Of a stretch of 43,855 nucleotides of DNA, positions 1 to 12,335 are shown one piece after another. Where the stretch lies: the NCBI GenBank assembly GCA_014377535.1, contig JACMPK010000128.1:1-43855 (forward strand), written 5' to 3'. The notes beneath the pieces are model-generated. The model was not told the DNA's origin, did no database searches, and saw only the letters and a list, made by a program, of their open reading frames with translations. The stretch is from Gemmatimonadaceae bacterium. GTDB lineage: Bacteria > Gemmatimonadota > Gemmatimonadetes > Gemmatimonadales > Gemmatimonadaceae. A program made the position numbers and the translations under genes. Position 1 is the first letter of the stretch, and the number at the start of each line of letters is the position of its first letter.

Positions 1-348
1 GCGCTTCTTGATCTCGGCGTAGAGAATGCACCCCGAGAACTCTGCGGTGACGGAGCTGATCAGGAAATCCACGAACTCCTGGCGCAGCTTGGGCGGCAGC
101 GTCGAAAAGTCCGCATCGAACTCCTCGGTGCGCTTGAAGTGATAGCGGTTGGGGTCCGACTTGAACTCAGCCACCATCGCGTCCCACTGCTCGCGCATGG
201 ACGAGAAGTCGAGCTTGTTCATCTCGTCGAAATCGGTCGTGTAAAAGCGCGGGTTCAGTGCGGCATCCTGCGCCGCCACCGCCGTGCTCGCGGCCGTCGT
301 CTGTGGTTCCGCCGTCAGTTCGGCTCGTTCGTCTGTCACGTTGTACAT
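1..348 (-). CDS. acsF: Aerobic Mg-protoporphyrin IX monomethyl ester cyclase, N-terminal part
   Basis: This is the first 116 residues of AcsF; the rest lies beyond the window edge. AcsF is a di-iron enzyme that uses oxygen to close the isocyclic ring of bacteriochlorophyll, turning Mg-protoporphyrin monomethyl ester into protochlorophyllide. The reading frame was translated by hand from the minus strand: the family opening NPRFYTTDFDEMNKLD lies at residues 32-47, and the helix with TAEFSGCILYAEIKK at 101-115 carries Glu103 and Glu112, candidate metal ligands by family knowledge. The ATG at 348-346 follows the preceding small gene's stop (353) by four bases, so it is the last gene seen in the bchF operon. 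The first 30 residues are Ala/Thr-rich and look like a variable extension. Confidence 0.93.
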   Translation of the reverse strand, partial: MYNVTDERAELTAEPQTTAASTAVAAQDAALNPRFYTTDFDEMNKLDFSSMREQWDAMVAEFKSDPNRYHFKRTEEFDADFSTLPPKLRQEFVDFLISSVTAEFSGCILYAEIKKR

Positions 349-352
349 GCTC

Positions 353-679
353 TCAGCCCTCGAATCCGACTTCGTAGAGTTCCGTGATGCGAGTGCGTCC
401 CATGACGCGCTCCCATGCCCGCCGCGGCAGGCTCGCCTTCCAGACCGTTGCCCGTGCGGCCATCGTGCGCTTCTCATTCAAGGCAATGTGCGTCGGCGCC
501 CCGTGGACCAGCACCTCGTCGCCTTCGTCCACCTCGACACCCTCGAGTACCACGTGCGCATGGAGTTCGCGCTCGGTCGCCTCGAGATCGATCGTCGCCG
601 GCACCTCGATGGTGCGGCGTGCAAGGAACCAGACGGTCAGCATGGCGAGCGCGATGCCGAGGCCGATCATCGTATTCAT
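353..679 (-). CDS. Short conserved photosynthesis-cluster protein, unknown function
   Basis: A 108-residue protein with one N-terminal membrane segment (about residues 4-20) and a soluble remainder. The body has the pieces HAHVVLEGVEV, VLVHGAPTHI and ITELYEVGFEG, which match my memory of an unnamed short protein encoded next to acsF in photosynthesis clusters of purple bacteria and Gemmatimonas; I cannot verify that by search. Its ATG overlaps the bchM stop codon in an ATGA, and acsF begins four bases after its stop, so it is translationally coupled to both. No catalytic motif is evident. The position between the methyltransferase and the cyclase suggests a role at the Mg-protoporphyrin methylation/cyclisation step or in membrane anchoring of those enzymes, which is inference only. 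Confidence 0.8.
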   Translation of the reverse strand: MNTMIGLGIALAMLTVWFLARRTIEVPATIDLEATERELHAHVVLEGVEVDEGDEVLVHGAPTHIALNEKRTMAARATVWKASLPRRAWERVMGRTRITELYEVGFEG

Positions 680-1428
680 GATGCTGCTCCCATGGGGTCA
701 CGTCGGCAGAGCTCGAGCGCCTGCGAGGTGTAGAATCCGCTTTCGACGCGATGTGTGCGCTGCGCCGCCCACGGGGCAAGGCGCGGATCGCGCGCGATGC
801 CGCGCAGCAGTGGGCCCATCGGCACCGGCTCGATGGCCGGCGCACGATCCCCGCGCGGGAAGAGCGTCCCGACCCCGCGCACGGTCGCCAGCAACGGCGT
901 CCACGGCGCGAACGTCACGGCCATCCCGACTCGTGTGCGGGCACCGAGTGCGGCGTACGCGTCCAGCATATCTGTCATGCGATAGTGAATGAGGGAATCC
1001 ATGGCCACGACGTAGTCGAAGGTGCCGAGTTGCGGGTCGAGCATGTCGCCCGAGCGCCACTCGATCGTCCCTCGATCGAATTTCCCCGCCGATCGCGTCT
1101 CGGCTAGTCCCACCAGCGTCGGCGACAGGTCGATGGCCACCACGTTGGCGCCGCGGCGGGCCAGTTCGACCGCCTGCACCCCCGTGCCGCAGCCCGCGTC
1201 CAGCACCCGCATCCCCGTCAGGTCGTCCGGGAAAAACCCCGACAACGTGTGCCGCATGCGCTCGCGCCCTTCGCGAACCGTGCGCCGCACCCAGCTGACC
1301 TGCGAATCGGAGGTCAGCGTTGCCCAGGCTGCGGCCGCCGTCCGATCAAAATATTCATGCAGCCAGGCCCGACGCTCCGTATAGGTGCGGCTGTCCGGCG
1401 TCCCGACATCCGTCGTTGGTGCAGCCAT
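676..1428 (-). CDS. bchM: Mg-protoporphyrin IX O-methyltransferase
   Basis: A 250-residue class I SAM methyltransferase. It methylates the C13 propionate of Mg-protoporphyrin IX, the step after chelation by BchHID and before AcsF. The SAM-binding glycine loop VLDAGCGTG is at residues 75-83, followed by the acidic strand end VVAIDLS; the N-terminal segment YFDRTAAAAW is typical for BchM. The C-terminal third holds the membrane-associated, Arg/Pro-rich segment. Its ATG sits three bases after the bchL stop with no clear Shine-Dalgarno, so translation is probably coupled. Length is close to the family norm of about 225-250 residues. Confidence 0.95.
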   Translation of the reverse strand: MAAPTTDVGTPDSRTYTERRAWLHEYFDRTAAAAWATLTSDSQVSWVRRTVREGRERMRHTLSGFFPDDLTGMRVLDAGCGTGVQAVELARRGANVVAIDLSPTLVGLAETRSAGKFDRGTIEWRSGDMLDPQLGTFDYVVAMDSLIHYRMTDMLDAYAALGARTRVGMAVTFAPWTPLLATVRGVGTLFPRGDRAPAIEPVPMGPLLRGIARDPRLAPWAAQRTHRVESGFYTSQALELCRRDPMGAAS

Positions 1429-1431
1429 GGC

Positions 1432-2403
<972 letters not shown>

Positions 2404-5400
2404 TCATCGGGCCGCCACACCCTCGAGCCGGTCTTCCAGATCTGCCGCCGCGTCACGCAGCGCGTCCAGCGTCGCGGCATCGGGTGCCCAGTACCCACGA
2501 TCATTCGCCTCGAGCAGCTTCGTCGCAATGCCTGCCGCGGCCGACGGATTGAGGCTCGCCAGTCGGTCACGCATCTCGCCATCCAGCATGAACGTCTGCG
2601 CCATCTCGCCGTAGACCCAACCCGGCACGCTGCCGGTCGTCGAGGACCAGCCGACGGTCGTCGCCACGTGGCCGGCGATGTTGCGCACGCCCTCATACCC
2701 GTGCACGAGTTGCCCTTCGAACCACTTCGGGTTGAGCACCCGGGTCCGCGACTCGAGCGTCACCTGCTCCTCGAGTGTGCGGATCTTGCCGTCCTTGCCC
2801 GTGTGGTCGCCCATGTAGCAGGCCACCTTCTTCTGCTGCTGCTGCTCGATCACGCGGTTCACACCGCCCAGCGCCTCGACATACTGGTCGATGTCCGTCG
2901 CGCCAAGTTCCACCGAGTCCACGTTCTGGAAGCTGAGCGACGCGGTGCCCAGCGCGCGCTTCATCATCTTCTGCCCGGCGCGGCACTTGCCATCGGCACC
3001 GTACGCAAATCCCTTGCGCTGCACGAACAGGTCGGCCAGCTGGTCCCCGTCCTCCCAGCGTCCGGTCTCGAGCAGCAGGTTCACATTCGAGCCGTACGAC
3101 CCTTCCGAGTTGCCGAACACGCGCAGCGCCGCCGTCTCCATGTCCACGCCATCCTCGCGCATCGCGGCCAGCGCATGCTTGCGGATGAAATTCTGCTCCT
3201 CGGGTTCATCGGCACTCGCGCAGAGCAGCGCGGCTTCGGCCAGCAGCTTCACCTGCAGCGGCAACAGATCCCGGAAGATGCCAGACAACGAGGCCACGAC
3301 ATCCACGCGCGGCCGCCCCAACGATTGCAACGTCAGCAGGCGCGCGCCACAGAGACGACCTACTCCATCGAAGCGCGGCACCACACCCATCAGGGCCAGC
3401 ACCTGCGCCAGCTGCGTCCCTTCGGACTTCATGTTGTCCGTGCCCCACAGCACGAACGCCACCGTTTCCGGGAAATCATTGCCATCGGCGACATGCCGCG
3501 CAATCAACTGCTCGGCGCGCGCCGCACCCTCCTTCAGCGCGTACGGACTCGGGACCTTGTACGGATCGAAGCCATACAGATTGCGCCCGGTCGGCAGCAC
3601 CGCGCTGTCCCGCACCAGGTCTGCCGCCGGCGAGGCCATCACGTACCGGCCATCCAGTGCGCGCAGCATGCCGGGAATCTCCGAATCCACTGCCAGCATC
3701 TGGTCGAGCTTGAGCAGACCGCGCAACGTGGGCTCGAGCGACATCGACGCGATCCCCGCACGCTCAGCCGTGCTCAGGCCAGCCGCGACATCACCCGATG
3801 CCACCGCCGCATGCACGATCTCCTTCGCCGCCGCATCGATCGCCTCGACGGACAGGTCGCTCTTCGCCGCGGCACGCAACGTGTCGGCGAAGGGGGCTAC
3901 GTCAGCCTCGGGCCGACCGACGCTCGCGATCGCCAGCAGCATGTCGGCCCGCTCATCCACTGACGGCGTCTTGCCGACGATGTGCAGCCCGACGGGAATG
4001 AGGGCCTGTTCCACTTCCAGCAGCTTCTGGCGTACCGCCTCGATGGCGATGGCATCGGAAGGCGACCACTGCGGCAGCGGAGCCGTGAGCTCGAGTGCAC
4101 AGGCCTGCTCCTGCAGCAGCGCCACCACCGAGGCGCGTTCGCTGTCGGTGGTGCGGTCGTCCATGTTGCGCCAGCGCTCGAACGTCGCCTTGAGGTCGAT
4201 CAGGCCCTTGTACAGCCCCCCCGCCGACACCGATGGCGTCAGGTAGCTGATCAGCGTCGTCGCCCCGCCGCGGCGCTTCGCCAGCGTGCCTTCCGACGAA
4301 TTGTTCGACGCATACAGGTACACGTTCGGGAGGTCGCCGATGAGGCGATCCGGCCAGCACTGATCGGTGAGGCCCGCCTGCTTCCCAGGCATGAATTCCA
4401 GTGCGCCATGCGTGCCGAAGTGCAGCGCGACGTGCGCGCCCCAGTCCTCCCGCAGCCAGCGATAGAACGCGCTGAAGGCATGCGTCGGCGCAAAGTTGCC
4501 CTCGAACAACAGGCGCATCGGGTCGCCTTCCCAGCCGAACGACGGCTGCACACCCACGAACAGGTTGCCGACTTCCACGCCAAGGATCTGAATGCCGTAG
4601 CCATCGGCAAACTGCTGTCCCGGTGCGGCGCCCCATGCCCCTTCGATCTGCGGCAGATACGTCTCGCGCCGGACATGATCGTCGGTCGGGATGCGTGTGA
4701 ACACCGAGGCCACGGACCCGTACTGTTCACGATTGCCCTGGATCACGGCATCGCGCAGCGCATCCACCGACTCCGGCACCGTCACGGTGTAGCCGCCGTC
4801 GCGCATCGCGAGCATGGTGTTGTACAACGAGTGGAAGCAATCGATGTAGGCGGCGCTCCCGGTATTGCCCGCGTTCGGTGGGAAGTTGAACAGCACCACC
4901 GCCACCTTGCGCTCCGCGCGCGGCGTCCGGCGCATGCGGATCATCTTCTCGACGCGGTCGGCCATCGTCTCGACGCGTTCCATGATCGGCAGCGACTCGG
5001 CGTTCTCCACCCCTTTCGCGGCGCCCACCTTGCCGGCGTACACCGTGGGGCCGATCGCGCCGTCAAGCTCCGGGATCGCGACCTGCAACGTCGCCTGCAA
5101 CGGATTCAGCCCGCGCGGATCGTTCTGCCACTCCGGCGTGCTCTGGAACTCCAGTGTCTGGAGGCAGAAGTACGGCACGTCCAGCTGGCTGAGCGCCATC
5201 TGGGCCGCGCACGAGTCGTTGTACGCCGGCCCGCCGACGAGCGAAAACCCGGTCAGCGACACGACGGCGTCGACCTTCGAGCGCCCCGCCGCATCGACAA
5301 AAAACTTGTCCATCGCCGGACGGGAATCGAGCGCGCTCGCGAAGGCTGGGATGGTGCGAAGCCCACGCTGCTCGAAGGCGCGCACCACGGCGGCGTAATG

Positions 5401-6201
5401 CGCCACGTTGTCGGCCAACAGGTAGCTTCGGCCAAGGAGCACGCCGACCGTGCCACCGTTGCCCGTCGCCGGCAGCGCGGCGGCATTCTCCGTGATGCCA
5501 TGCTCGGCCTTCACGTCGGGATGCCAGAGCCCGACCTCCGGGTACGAGCGCGGTGCCTCGGACCGGACGCGGGCGCGCAGCACCTTGCGCGGACCGTCCG
5601 CGTATTTCTCGACGTGCAACAGGATCAGGTTGGCGATGTTCTCCGCCGTGCCCGCCAACCAGTACTGGATGCTGAGCAGGTACACGCGCACGTCCTGCGC
5701 CGGTCCGGGAATGAACTTGAGAATCTTCGGCATCGCCTTCAATGCCGTCATCTGCCGCTCACCACTCGAACTGCCGTCGCTGCGGCTCCCGCGCAGCTTT
5801 TTCAGGATGCCCAGTGGTGACCAGGGCTTGGGCGTCTTCTCGACCGCGCCGCCCATGTCGAACTTGCCCATGCGTGTGCAGCGCACGAGCTCTGCCGCCG
5901 ACACGGCCACCAGCATCGAGTCGCAGTGATCGCGGCGCGCCAGCAGCGCGTCGCGGATCGCGGTCACCTGCTCGTCCTGGAAACACTGGGTCACCGCAAT
6001 GATGTCGCCGGTCGCGATGTCTGCCTTGCAGCGCTCCAGCGCGGAAGGACTTTCCGGCCAGTCGGACGCGACGTGCACGCGCAGGTCGATCGATGGCAGC
6101 TGCTTCACGACCATCGCCGCCGCCTCGGCTACTGCACCGGCGAGGTGCGAGTCGAGCGTGATGATGACGAATTTCAGCGGCGGAAACTGTTCAACGGCCA
6201 T
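2404..6201 (-). CDS. bchH: Magnesium chelatase large subunit
   Basis: BchH (1265 residues from the chosen start) binds protoporphyrin IX and is the catalytic subunit that inserts Mg2+ with the BchI/BchD AAA+ motor. It shows the CobN/Mg-chelatase body throughout, for example [33 protein letters not shown] and [20 protein letters not shown]. The ATG at 6201 is preferred over one six codons upstream because AAAGG precedes it and the protein then begins [19 protein letters not shown]. Its start lies inside the last codons of bchB (11-base overlap). bchI and bchD are not in the window. Confidence 0.97.
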   Translation of the reverse strand: MAVEQFPPLKFVIITLDSHLAGAVAEAAAMVVKQLPSIDLRVHVASDWPESPSALERCKADIATGDIIAVTQCFQDEQVTAIRDALLARRDHCDSMLVAVSAAELVRCTRMGKFDMGGAVEKTPKPWSPLGILKKLRGSRSDGSSSGERQMTALKAMPKILKFIPGPAQDVRVYLLSIQYWLAGTAENIANLILLHVEKYADGPRKVLRARVRSEAPRSYPEVGLWHPDVKAEHGITENAAALPATGNGGTVGVLLGRSYLLADNVAHYAAVVRAFEQRGLRTIPAFASALDSRPAMDKFFVDAAGRSKVDAVVSLTGFSLVGGPAYNDSCAAQMALSQLDVPYFCLQTLEFQSTPEWQNDPRGLNPLQATLQVAIPELDGAIGPTVYAGKVGAAKGVENAESLPIMERVETMADRVEKMIRMRRTPRAERKVAVVLFNFPPNAGNTGSAAYIDCFHSLYNTMLAMRDGGYTVTVPESVDALRDAVIQGNREQYGSVASVFTRIPTDDHVRRETYLPQIEGAWGAAPGQQFADGYGIQILGVEVGNLFVGVQPSFGWEGDPMRLLFEGNFAPTHAFSAFYRWLREDWGAHVALHFGTHGALEFMPGKQAGLTDQCWPDRLIGDLPNVYLYASNNSSEGTLAKRRGGATTLISYLTPSVSAGGLYKGLIDLKATFERWRNMDDRTTDSERASVVALLQEQACALELTAPLPQWSPSDAIAIEAVRQKLLEVEQALIPVGLHIVGKTPSVDERADMLLAIASVGRPEADVAPFADTLRAAAKSDLSVEAIDAAAKEIVHAAVASGDVAAGLSTAERAGIASMSLEPTLRGLLKLDQMLAVDSEIPGMLRALDGRYVMASPAADLVRDSAVLPTGRNLYGFDPYKVPSPYALKEGAARAEQLIARHVADGNDFPETVAFVLWGTDNMKSEGTQLAQVLALMGVVPRFDGVGRLCGARLLTLQSLGRPRVDVVASLSGIFRDLLPLQVKLLAEAALLCASADEPEEQNFIRKHALAAMREDGVDMETAALRVFGNSEGSYGSNVNLLLETGRWEDGDQLADLFVQRKGFAYGADGKCRAGQKMMKRALGTASLSFQNVDSVELGATDIDQYVEALGGVNRVIEQQQQKKVACYMGDHTGKDGKIRTLEEQVTLESRTRVLNPKWFEGQLVHGYEGVRNIAGHVATTVGWSSTTGSVPGWVYGEMAQTFMLDGEMRDRLASLNPSAAAGIATKLLEANDRGYWAPDAATLDALRDAAADLEDRLEGVAAR

Positions 6202-7885
6202 AGTGCGCCTTTGCCTCATACAGCGTTTCGGTGGTGATCAGCGCAATCCCCTGAGCCACGGCGTACTTCTCCGTGTTGCGCCGCGCCTTGCCGCGCACGA
6301 AGAACGGAATCTTGCCGAGCTCCTTCTCGCCGTCGGGCGACCACACGGGCGCCCCAACCTCGACCACCACGGGCGCACCCGACGCCTCGGCCACAGTGGT
6401 GGCCGTGCGCGCGAGCTCCGGCGCACTTGCCGGCTCGGCAAGGACGGGTATGCTCACAGCGCTCGTGAGCTCCACTGCCATCGCACTTGACGACGCCTCG
6501 GGCTTCACCGGCGCGACGCTGTGCAGGTGCGACGGCGTCGCGCCATCACCGAACTCGAAATCCTCGCGAAACATCTGCAGCAGGTGCTCCTCGAGTCCCA
6601 TCATCAGCGGATGCACCCAGGCGTCGAAGATCACGTTCGCACCCTCGAAGCCCATCTGCGGCGAATACCGCGCCGGCACATCCTGCACATGGATCGGCGT
6701 CGAGATCACGGCACAGGGAACGCCGAGTCGCTTCGCGATGTGGCGTTCCATCTGCGTACCCAGCACCAATTCCACCTGCAACTCGGCCACCGTGCGCTCG
6801 ACATCGAGGTAATCGTCAGTGATCAACGCGGTCACACCGTACTTCTCGGCGCAGGCCTTCACCTCGCGCGCCATCTCGCGGCTGTACGTGCCGAGACCGA
6901 CGACCTTGAAGCCCAGCTCCTCGCTCGCGATGCGCGCTGCGGAGACGACGTGCGTGCCGTCTCCGAAGATGTAGACCCGCTTGCCGGTCAGATACGTCGC
7001 GTCCACCGATCGCGAGTACCACGGCATCCGCGACTGGCTACTGCTCAGGGAGGCCTGCCCGGGCACCTCGCCGCCGAGCACTGCCGACACATCGATGTTC
7101 AGCACCCGTCCCACTTCGGCGATGAAATCACGCGTTGCACCGACGCCGATCGGCACCGTGGTGATCGTCGGCATCTGGAAGGTGCGCTGCAGCCAGCTGC
7201 AGGTCGTGAGCGCGATCTCCGGATAGAGGCAGACGTTCGCATCAGCATCGGGCAGGCGACGGAGGTCATCAGGCTCTGCGCCGAGTGGCGCGCTGACGTG
7301 GACGTCGACGCCAACACTCGCAAGCAACTTCGTGACCTCGGCGATGTCATCGCGACAGCGAAACCCAAGGATCGTGCCGCCGAGGAGATTTACGCGGGGG
7401 CGGCGGCCCTCGCGGCTCGGGCGAGCTTCCTTCATCTTCGAGCGTTCGAGCAGCAGCGTGCGGACCAGCTGGTAAAACGTCTCCGCGGCCCCCCAGTTCT
7501 CCTTCTTCGAGTACGACGGCAGCTCGAGCGGCACAATTGGTATCGAAAGGCCCATACCCATGGCCAGGCTGCCGGGATTGTCCTGAATCAGTTCCGCCGT
7601 GCAGCTCTCGCCCACGAGCAGTGCCTTCGGCTTGAAGCGATCCACGGCGTCCTGCACGGCACGCGTGACGATGTTCGCTGTGTCGCCACCAAGGTCGCGC
7701 GCCTGGAACGTCGTGTATGTGACGGGCGGTCGCTTGTCCTGTCGTTCGATCATCGTGAACAGCAGGTCCGCATATGTGTCGCCCTGCGGTGCGTGCAGCA
7801 CGTAGTGCACGTCTCGCATCGATGTGGCAATGCGCATGGCGCCGACATGCGGCGGTCCTTCGTAGGTCCAGAGCGTCAGTTGCAT
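6191..7885 (-). CDS. bchB: Light-independent protochlorophyllide reductase subunit B
   Basis: BchB forms the catalytic BchNB heterotetramer of the dark-operative reductase. The start [17 protein letters not shown] is the family hallmark, and Asp36 (in [10 protein letters not shown]) is at the position of the unusual aspartate ligand of the NB 4Fe-4S cluster described in this family. The C-terminal PCP-red domain is present ([19 protein letters not shown] and the end). The protein is 564 residues, longer than the usual 510-540, because an Ala/Val/Pro-rich low-complexity linker of roughly 70 residues separates the nitrogenase-like core from the C-terminal domain. bchN ends four bases upstream. 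Confidence 0.96.
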   Translation of the reverse strand: MQLTLWTYEGPPHVGAMRIATSMRDVHYVLHAPQGDTYADLLFTMIERQDKRPPVTYTTFQARDLGGDTANIVTRAVQDAVDRFKPKALLVGESCTAELIQDNPGSLAMGMGLSIPIVPLELPSYSKKENWGAAETFYQLVRTLLLERSKMKEARPSREGRRPRVNLLGGTILGFRCRDDIAEVTKLLASVGVDVHVSAPLGAEPDDLRRLPDADANVCLYPEIALTTCSWLQRTFQMPTITTVPIGVGATRDFIAEVGRVLNIDVSAVLGGEVPGQASLSSSQSRMPWYSRSVDATYLTGKRVYIFGDGTHVVSAARIASEELGFKVVGLGTYSREMAREVKACAEKYGVTALITDDYLDVERTVAELQVELVLGTQMERHIAKRLGVPCAVISTPIHVQDVPARYSPQMGFEGANVIFDAWVHPLMMGLEEHLLQMFREDFEFGDGATPSHLHSVAPVKPEASSSAMAVELTSAVSIPVLAEPASAPELARTATTVAEASGAPVVVEVGAPVWSPDGEKELGKIPFFVRGKARRNTEKYAVAQGIALITTETLYEAKAHYGR

Positions 7886-7889
7886 CGTC

Positions 7890-9970
<2,081 letters not shown>

Positions 9971-10849
9971 TTGTCCAGCTCGCTGCACCAGTCCCACGGT
10001 AGTGCGTCCCACGCAGATTGCCAGCCGACCGGACCTCGGCATCCGACCCTTGGCCGCGCCATGGAGCTGGAGCTGATTCCGAGGCTGCTCGCACATGCTC
10101 GCTCCGGATCCGCCGCCCCCGATTGGCCGATCCAGCAGCCAGTCGTCATCACCGGCGATGAAGTCGCGGCCTTCGTGCAGGCCTGCCTCTCGGACGACGA
10201 GGAACGGTGCCCGGACATCATCGCCGGCCTGATCGCGAAGGGCGCTGCGCTCGAACGCATCTGTCTCGATCTCCTGACGCCCGCCGCGCGCGCGCTGGGC
10301 ACGATGTGGGACGAGGATGAGGCAGACTTCGTGGGAGTCACGCTCGGACTTGGCCGCATGCAGCGGGTCGTCCGCGATATCGGCCGCCGTGTGGCCGCCG
10401 AAACGCCCATGTCGGAAGACGCCGGCCAGGCGTTCCTCTGCGGCATGCCGGACGAGCAGCACTCCCTCGGCCTTGCCATGGTGGCCGAGTTCTTCGTGGC
10501 CGATGGATGGGGCGTGACGGTCGGTCCGCCGCTTGGCGCCCACGACGTGCTTCACGAAGTCGGCGCACACTGGTACGACGTCGTTGGTCTTTCCGCCGGC
10601 ATCACGGAACGGGTGCCGCGCATCGCGGAAGTCATCCGCCTCATCCGCGAGGCCTCGCTCAATTCCGAGCTGGCCGTGATGGTCGGCGGCCGCGTCTTCG
10701 TGGAGTTTCCGGAGATGGTTGGCAAGGTCGGCGCCGACGCGTCCGCTCCTGATGCCGCTCAAGGCCCGATGGTTGCACGGACGCTCGTCCAGGCTCGCCG
10801 TGCCCGACACGCACATTCCCCACCGCCCTCTTCCACACCGTCCCCGTGA
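9971..10849 (+). CDS. aerR: AerR/PpaA-type antirepressor with SCHIC (B12-binding-like) domain
   Basis: AerR-family proteins bind cobalamin through a SCHIC domain and modulate PpsR/CrtJ. With the TTG start chosen on its strong Shine-Dalgarno the protein has 292 residues; a start at ATG 10061 would give 262. The family signatures are GTMWDEDEADFVGVTLGLGRMQ and PDEQHSLGLAMVAEFFVADGW; the His of the EQH motif is in the region where the cobalamin axial ligand lies in Rhodobacter AerR, to my recollection. The classical DxHxxG motif is absent, as usual for the family. The gene overlaps ppsR by GTGA, so antirepressor and repressor are probably made together. The last 25 residues are Ser/Pro-rich. Confidence 0.85.
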   Translation: MSSSLHQSHGSASHADCQPTGPRHPTLGRAMELELIPRLLAHARSGSAAPDWPIQQPVVITGDEVAAFVQACLSDDEERCPDIIAGLIAKGAALERICLDLLTPAARALGTMWDEDEADFVGVTLGLGRMQRVVRDIGRRVAAETPMSEDAGQAFLCGMPDEQHSLGLAMVAEFFVADGWGVTVGPPLGAHDVLHEVGAHWYDVVGLSAGITERVPRIAEVIRLIREASLNSELAVMVGGRVFVEFPEMVGKVGADASAPDAAQGPMVARTLVQARRARHAHSPPPSSTPSP

Positions 10850-12270
10850 ATCTTTCCCGCACCGTCGACGGTGGCATGGCGGAATTGGATCCGCAGCTCG
10901 CGGCTGATCTCGTCGCGAACACCGGCGATCTTGCGGTCATCGTGGACCGGACCGGAATCGTCAGGGCCGTGGTCGCGACCGACGCCGAACTGCGTGAGGC
11001 CGGCATCGACAGTTGGGTCGGGCAGCATTGGGCCCAGACCGTCACGCTGGAAACCCGCGGCAAGGTCGAGGCGCTGCTCCGCGACGCCGGCAGCAAGTCA
11101 TCCGGCCGCCGTCGCCAGGTGAATCACCTGCTGCCCGGCGGCAATGACCTCCCGGTGTCGTACACGGTCATGCGCGTCGGGCGCGACGGAGCCTTCGTCG
11201 CCGCGGGTCGCGACATGCGCACCGTCAGCGCGCTGCAGCAGCGTCTGGTCGAGGCGCAGCAGGCCATGGAGCGTGACTACTGGCGCCTGCGACATGTCGA
11301 AACCCGCTACCGTCTGCTTTTCCAGCTTGCGGCAGAGACCATCCTCGTGGTCGACAGCTCGACCATGAAGGTGATGGACGCCAATGCGGCCGCCGGCAAG
11401 CTGTTCGGCGAGGCGCCGGAAAAGCTCACGGGCCGGACCTTCCCGTTCGGCATCTCCCCCGACGACATCCGTGCCGTCAGCGATGCAGTGGCGAACGCCC
11501 GTGCCGTTGGCAAGAGCGGTGATACCAAGGTGCATCTCGCCCGGGGTGGCGAGCCGTACACCGTCAGCGCGTCCACATTCCGGCAGGACAGCAGCACGTT
11601 GCTGCTGGTTCGCTTCTCGGCGCTCGATTCCGAGCGCAGTGTCGGCGACGCTGGTGAGCGCACGCGGATCGCCGCGCTGCTGGAGCAGTCGCCCGACGCC
11701 TTCGTGATCACGGACATCAGCGGCAGCGTCACGTACGCCAACCGGGCGTTTCTGGACCTGGTGCAACTCGCCTCGGACGAACAGGTGCGCGGCGGGGACT
11801 TCAGCGCCTGGATCGGTCGACCGGGTGCCGACTTCAACGTTTTCCTCACGATGCTGAAGCGCAATGGTGCAGTCCGCCTCGCGTTGACATCGGCGCGAGG
11901 CACGCACGGACTCGCGACGGAGGTCGAGGTCTCAGCTGCCTGGCTTCCGGATTCCGACCATCCGGCGATCGGCTTCATGCTGCGCGACGTGGGCCGCCGC
12001 CTGGTTGTTGGCCCCCAGGGTGCCCGCGACCTCACGCGCGCTGTCGAGCAGCTCACGTCGCTCGTGGGACGCGTGTCCCTGCGGGAACTCGTGCGCGACA
12101 CCACCGACCTGGTGGAGCGGCATTTCATCGAAGCCGCGCTCGAATTGACCGACGACAACAGGACTTCGGCCGCCGAGGTACTGGGCGTCAGCCGACAGAG
12201 CCTGTACGTCAAGCTGCGTCGCCACCGGCTTCTCGACAGCCCGGACAACGCACTCGCCGGCCCCGAGTAA
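10846..12270 (+). CDS. ppsR: Photosynthesis repressor PpsR/CrtJ, cysteine-free
   Basis: A 474-residue transcription factor: N-terminal PAS-like region about 20-125, helical linker 126-160 rich in Gln (ALQQRLVEAQQAMERD), PAS1 about 160-260, PAS2 about 275-385, and a Fis-type helix-turn-helix at 425-462 with NRTSAAEVLGVSRQSLYVKL. This architecture and the HTH are those of CrtJ/PpsR, which represses bch, crt and puc genes. The protein has no cysteine anywhere; where Rhodobacter proteins carry a redox-active Cys at the start of the HTH region, this one reads VERHFIEAAL (Phe427), by recalled alignment. The GTG start overlaps aerR; an ATG at 10876, ten codons in, is an alternative. Confidence 0.92.
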   Translation: MNLSRTVDGGMAELDPQLAADLVANTGDLAVIVDRTGIVRAVVATDAELREAGIDSWVGQHWAQTVTLETRGKVEALLRDAGSKSSGRRRQVNHLLPGGNDLPVSYTVMRVGRDGAFVAAGRDMRTVSALQQRLVEAQQAMERDYWRLRHVETRYRLLFQLAAETILVVDSSTMKVMDANAAAGKLFGEAPEKLTGRTFPFGISPDDIRAVSDAVANARAVGKSGDTKVHLARGGEPYTVSASTFRQDSSTLLLVRFSALDSERSVGDAGERTRIAALLEQSPDAFVITDISGSVTYANRAFLDLVQLASDEQVRGGDFSAWIGRPGADFNVFLTMLKRNGAVRLALTSARGTHGLATEVEVSAAWLPDSDHPAIGFMLRDVGRRLVVGPQGARDLTRAVEQLTSLVGRVSLRELVRDTTDLVERHFIEAALELTDDNRTSAAEVLGVSRQSLYVKLRRHRLLDSPDNALAGPE

Positions 12271-12317
12271 CCTTCGTAGGGGCTAAAGGTCTTGCGGCCG
12301 CGTGTTTTTCGCCGCAC

Positions 12318-12335
12318 TGTCAGAAAATGTTGACA
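12318..12335. promoter_or_regulatory. PpsR/CrtJ-type operator at the bchG start
   Basis: TGTCAGAAAATGTTGACA is a second perfect TGT-N12-ACA match and again has the full TGTCA-N8-TGACA arms seen before bchF. Its right end forms a TTGACA hexamer (12330-12335), a consensus -35 box on the plus strand, although the only -10 candidates (around 12354-12361) are weak. The site covers the ATG at 12327 that opens the bchG frame. It probably controls bchG-pucC and perhaps bchP onward. Confidence 0.78.
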
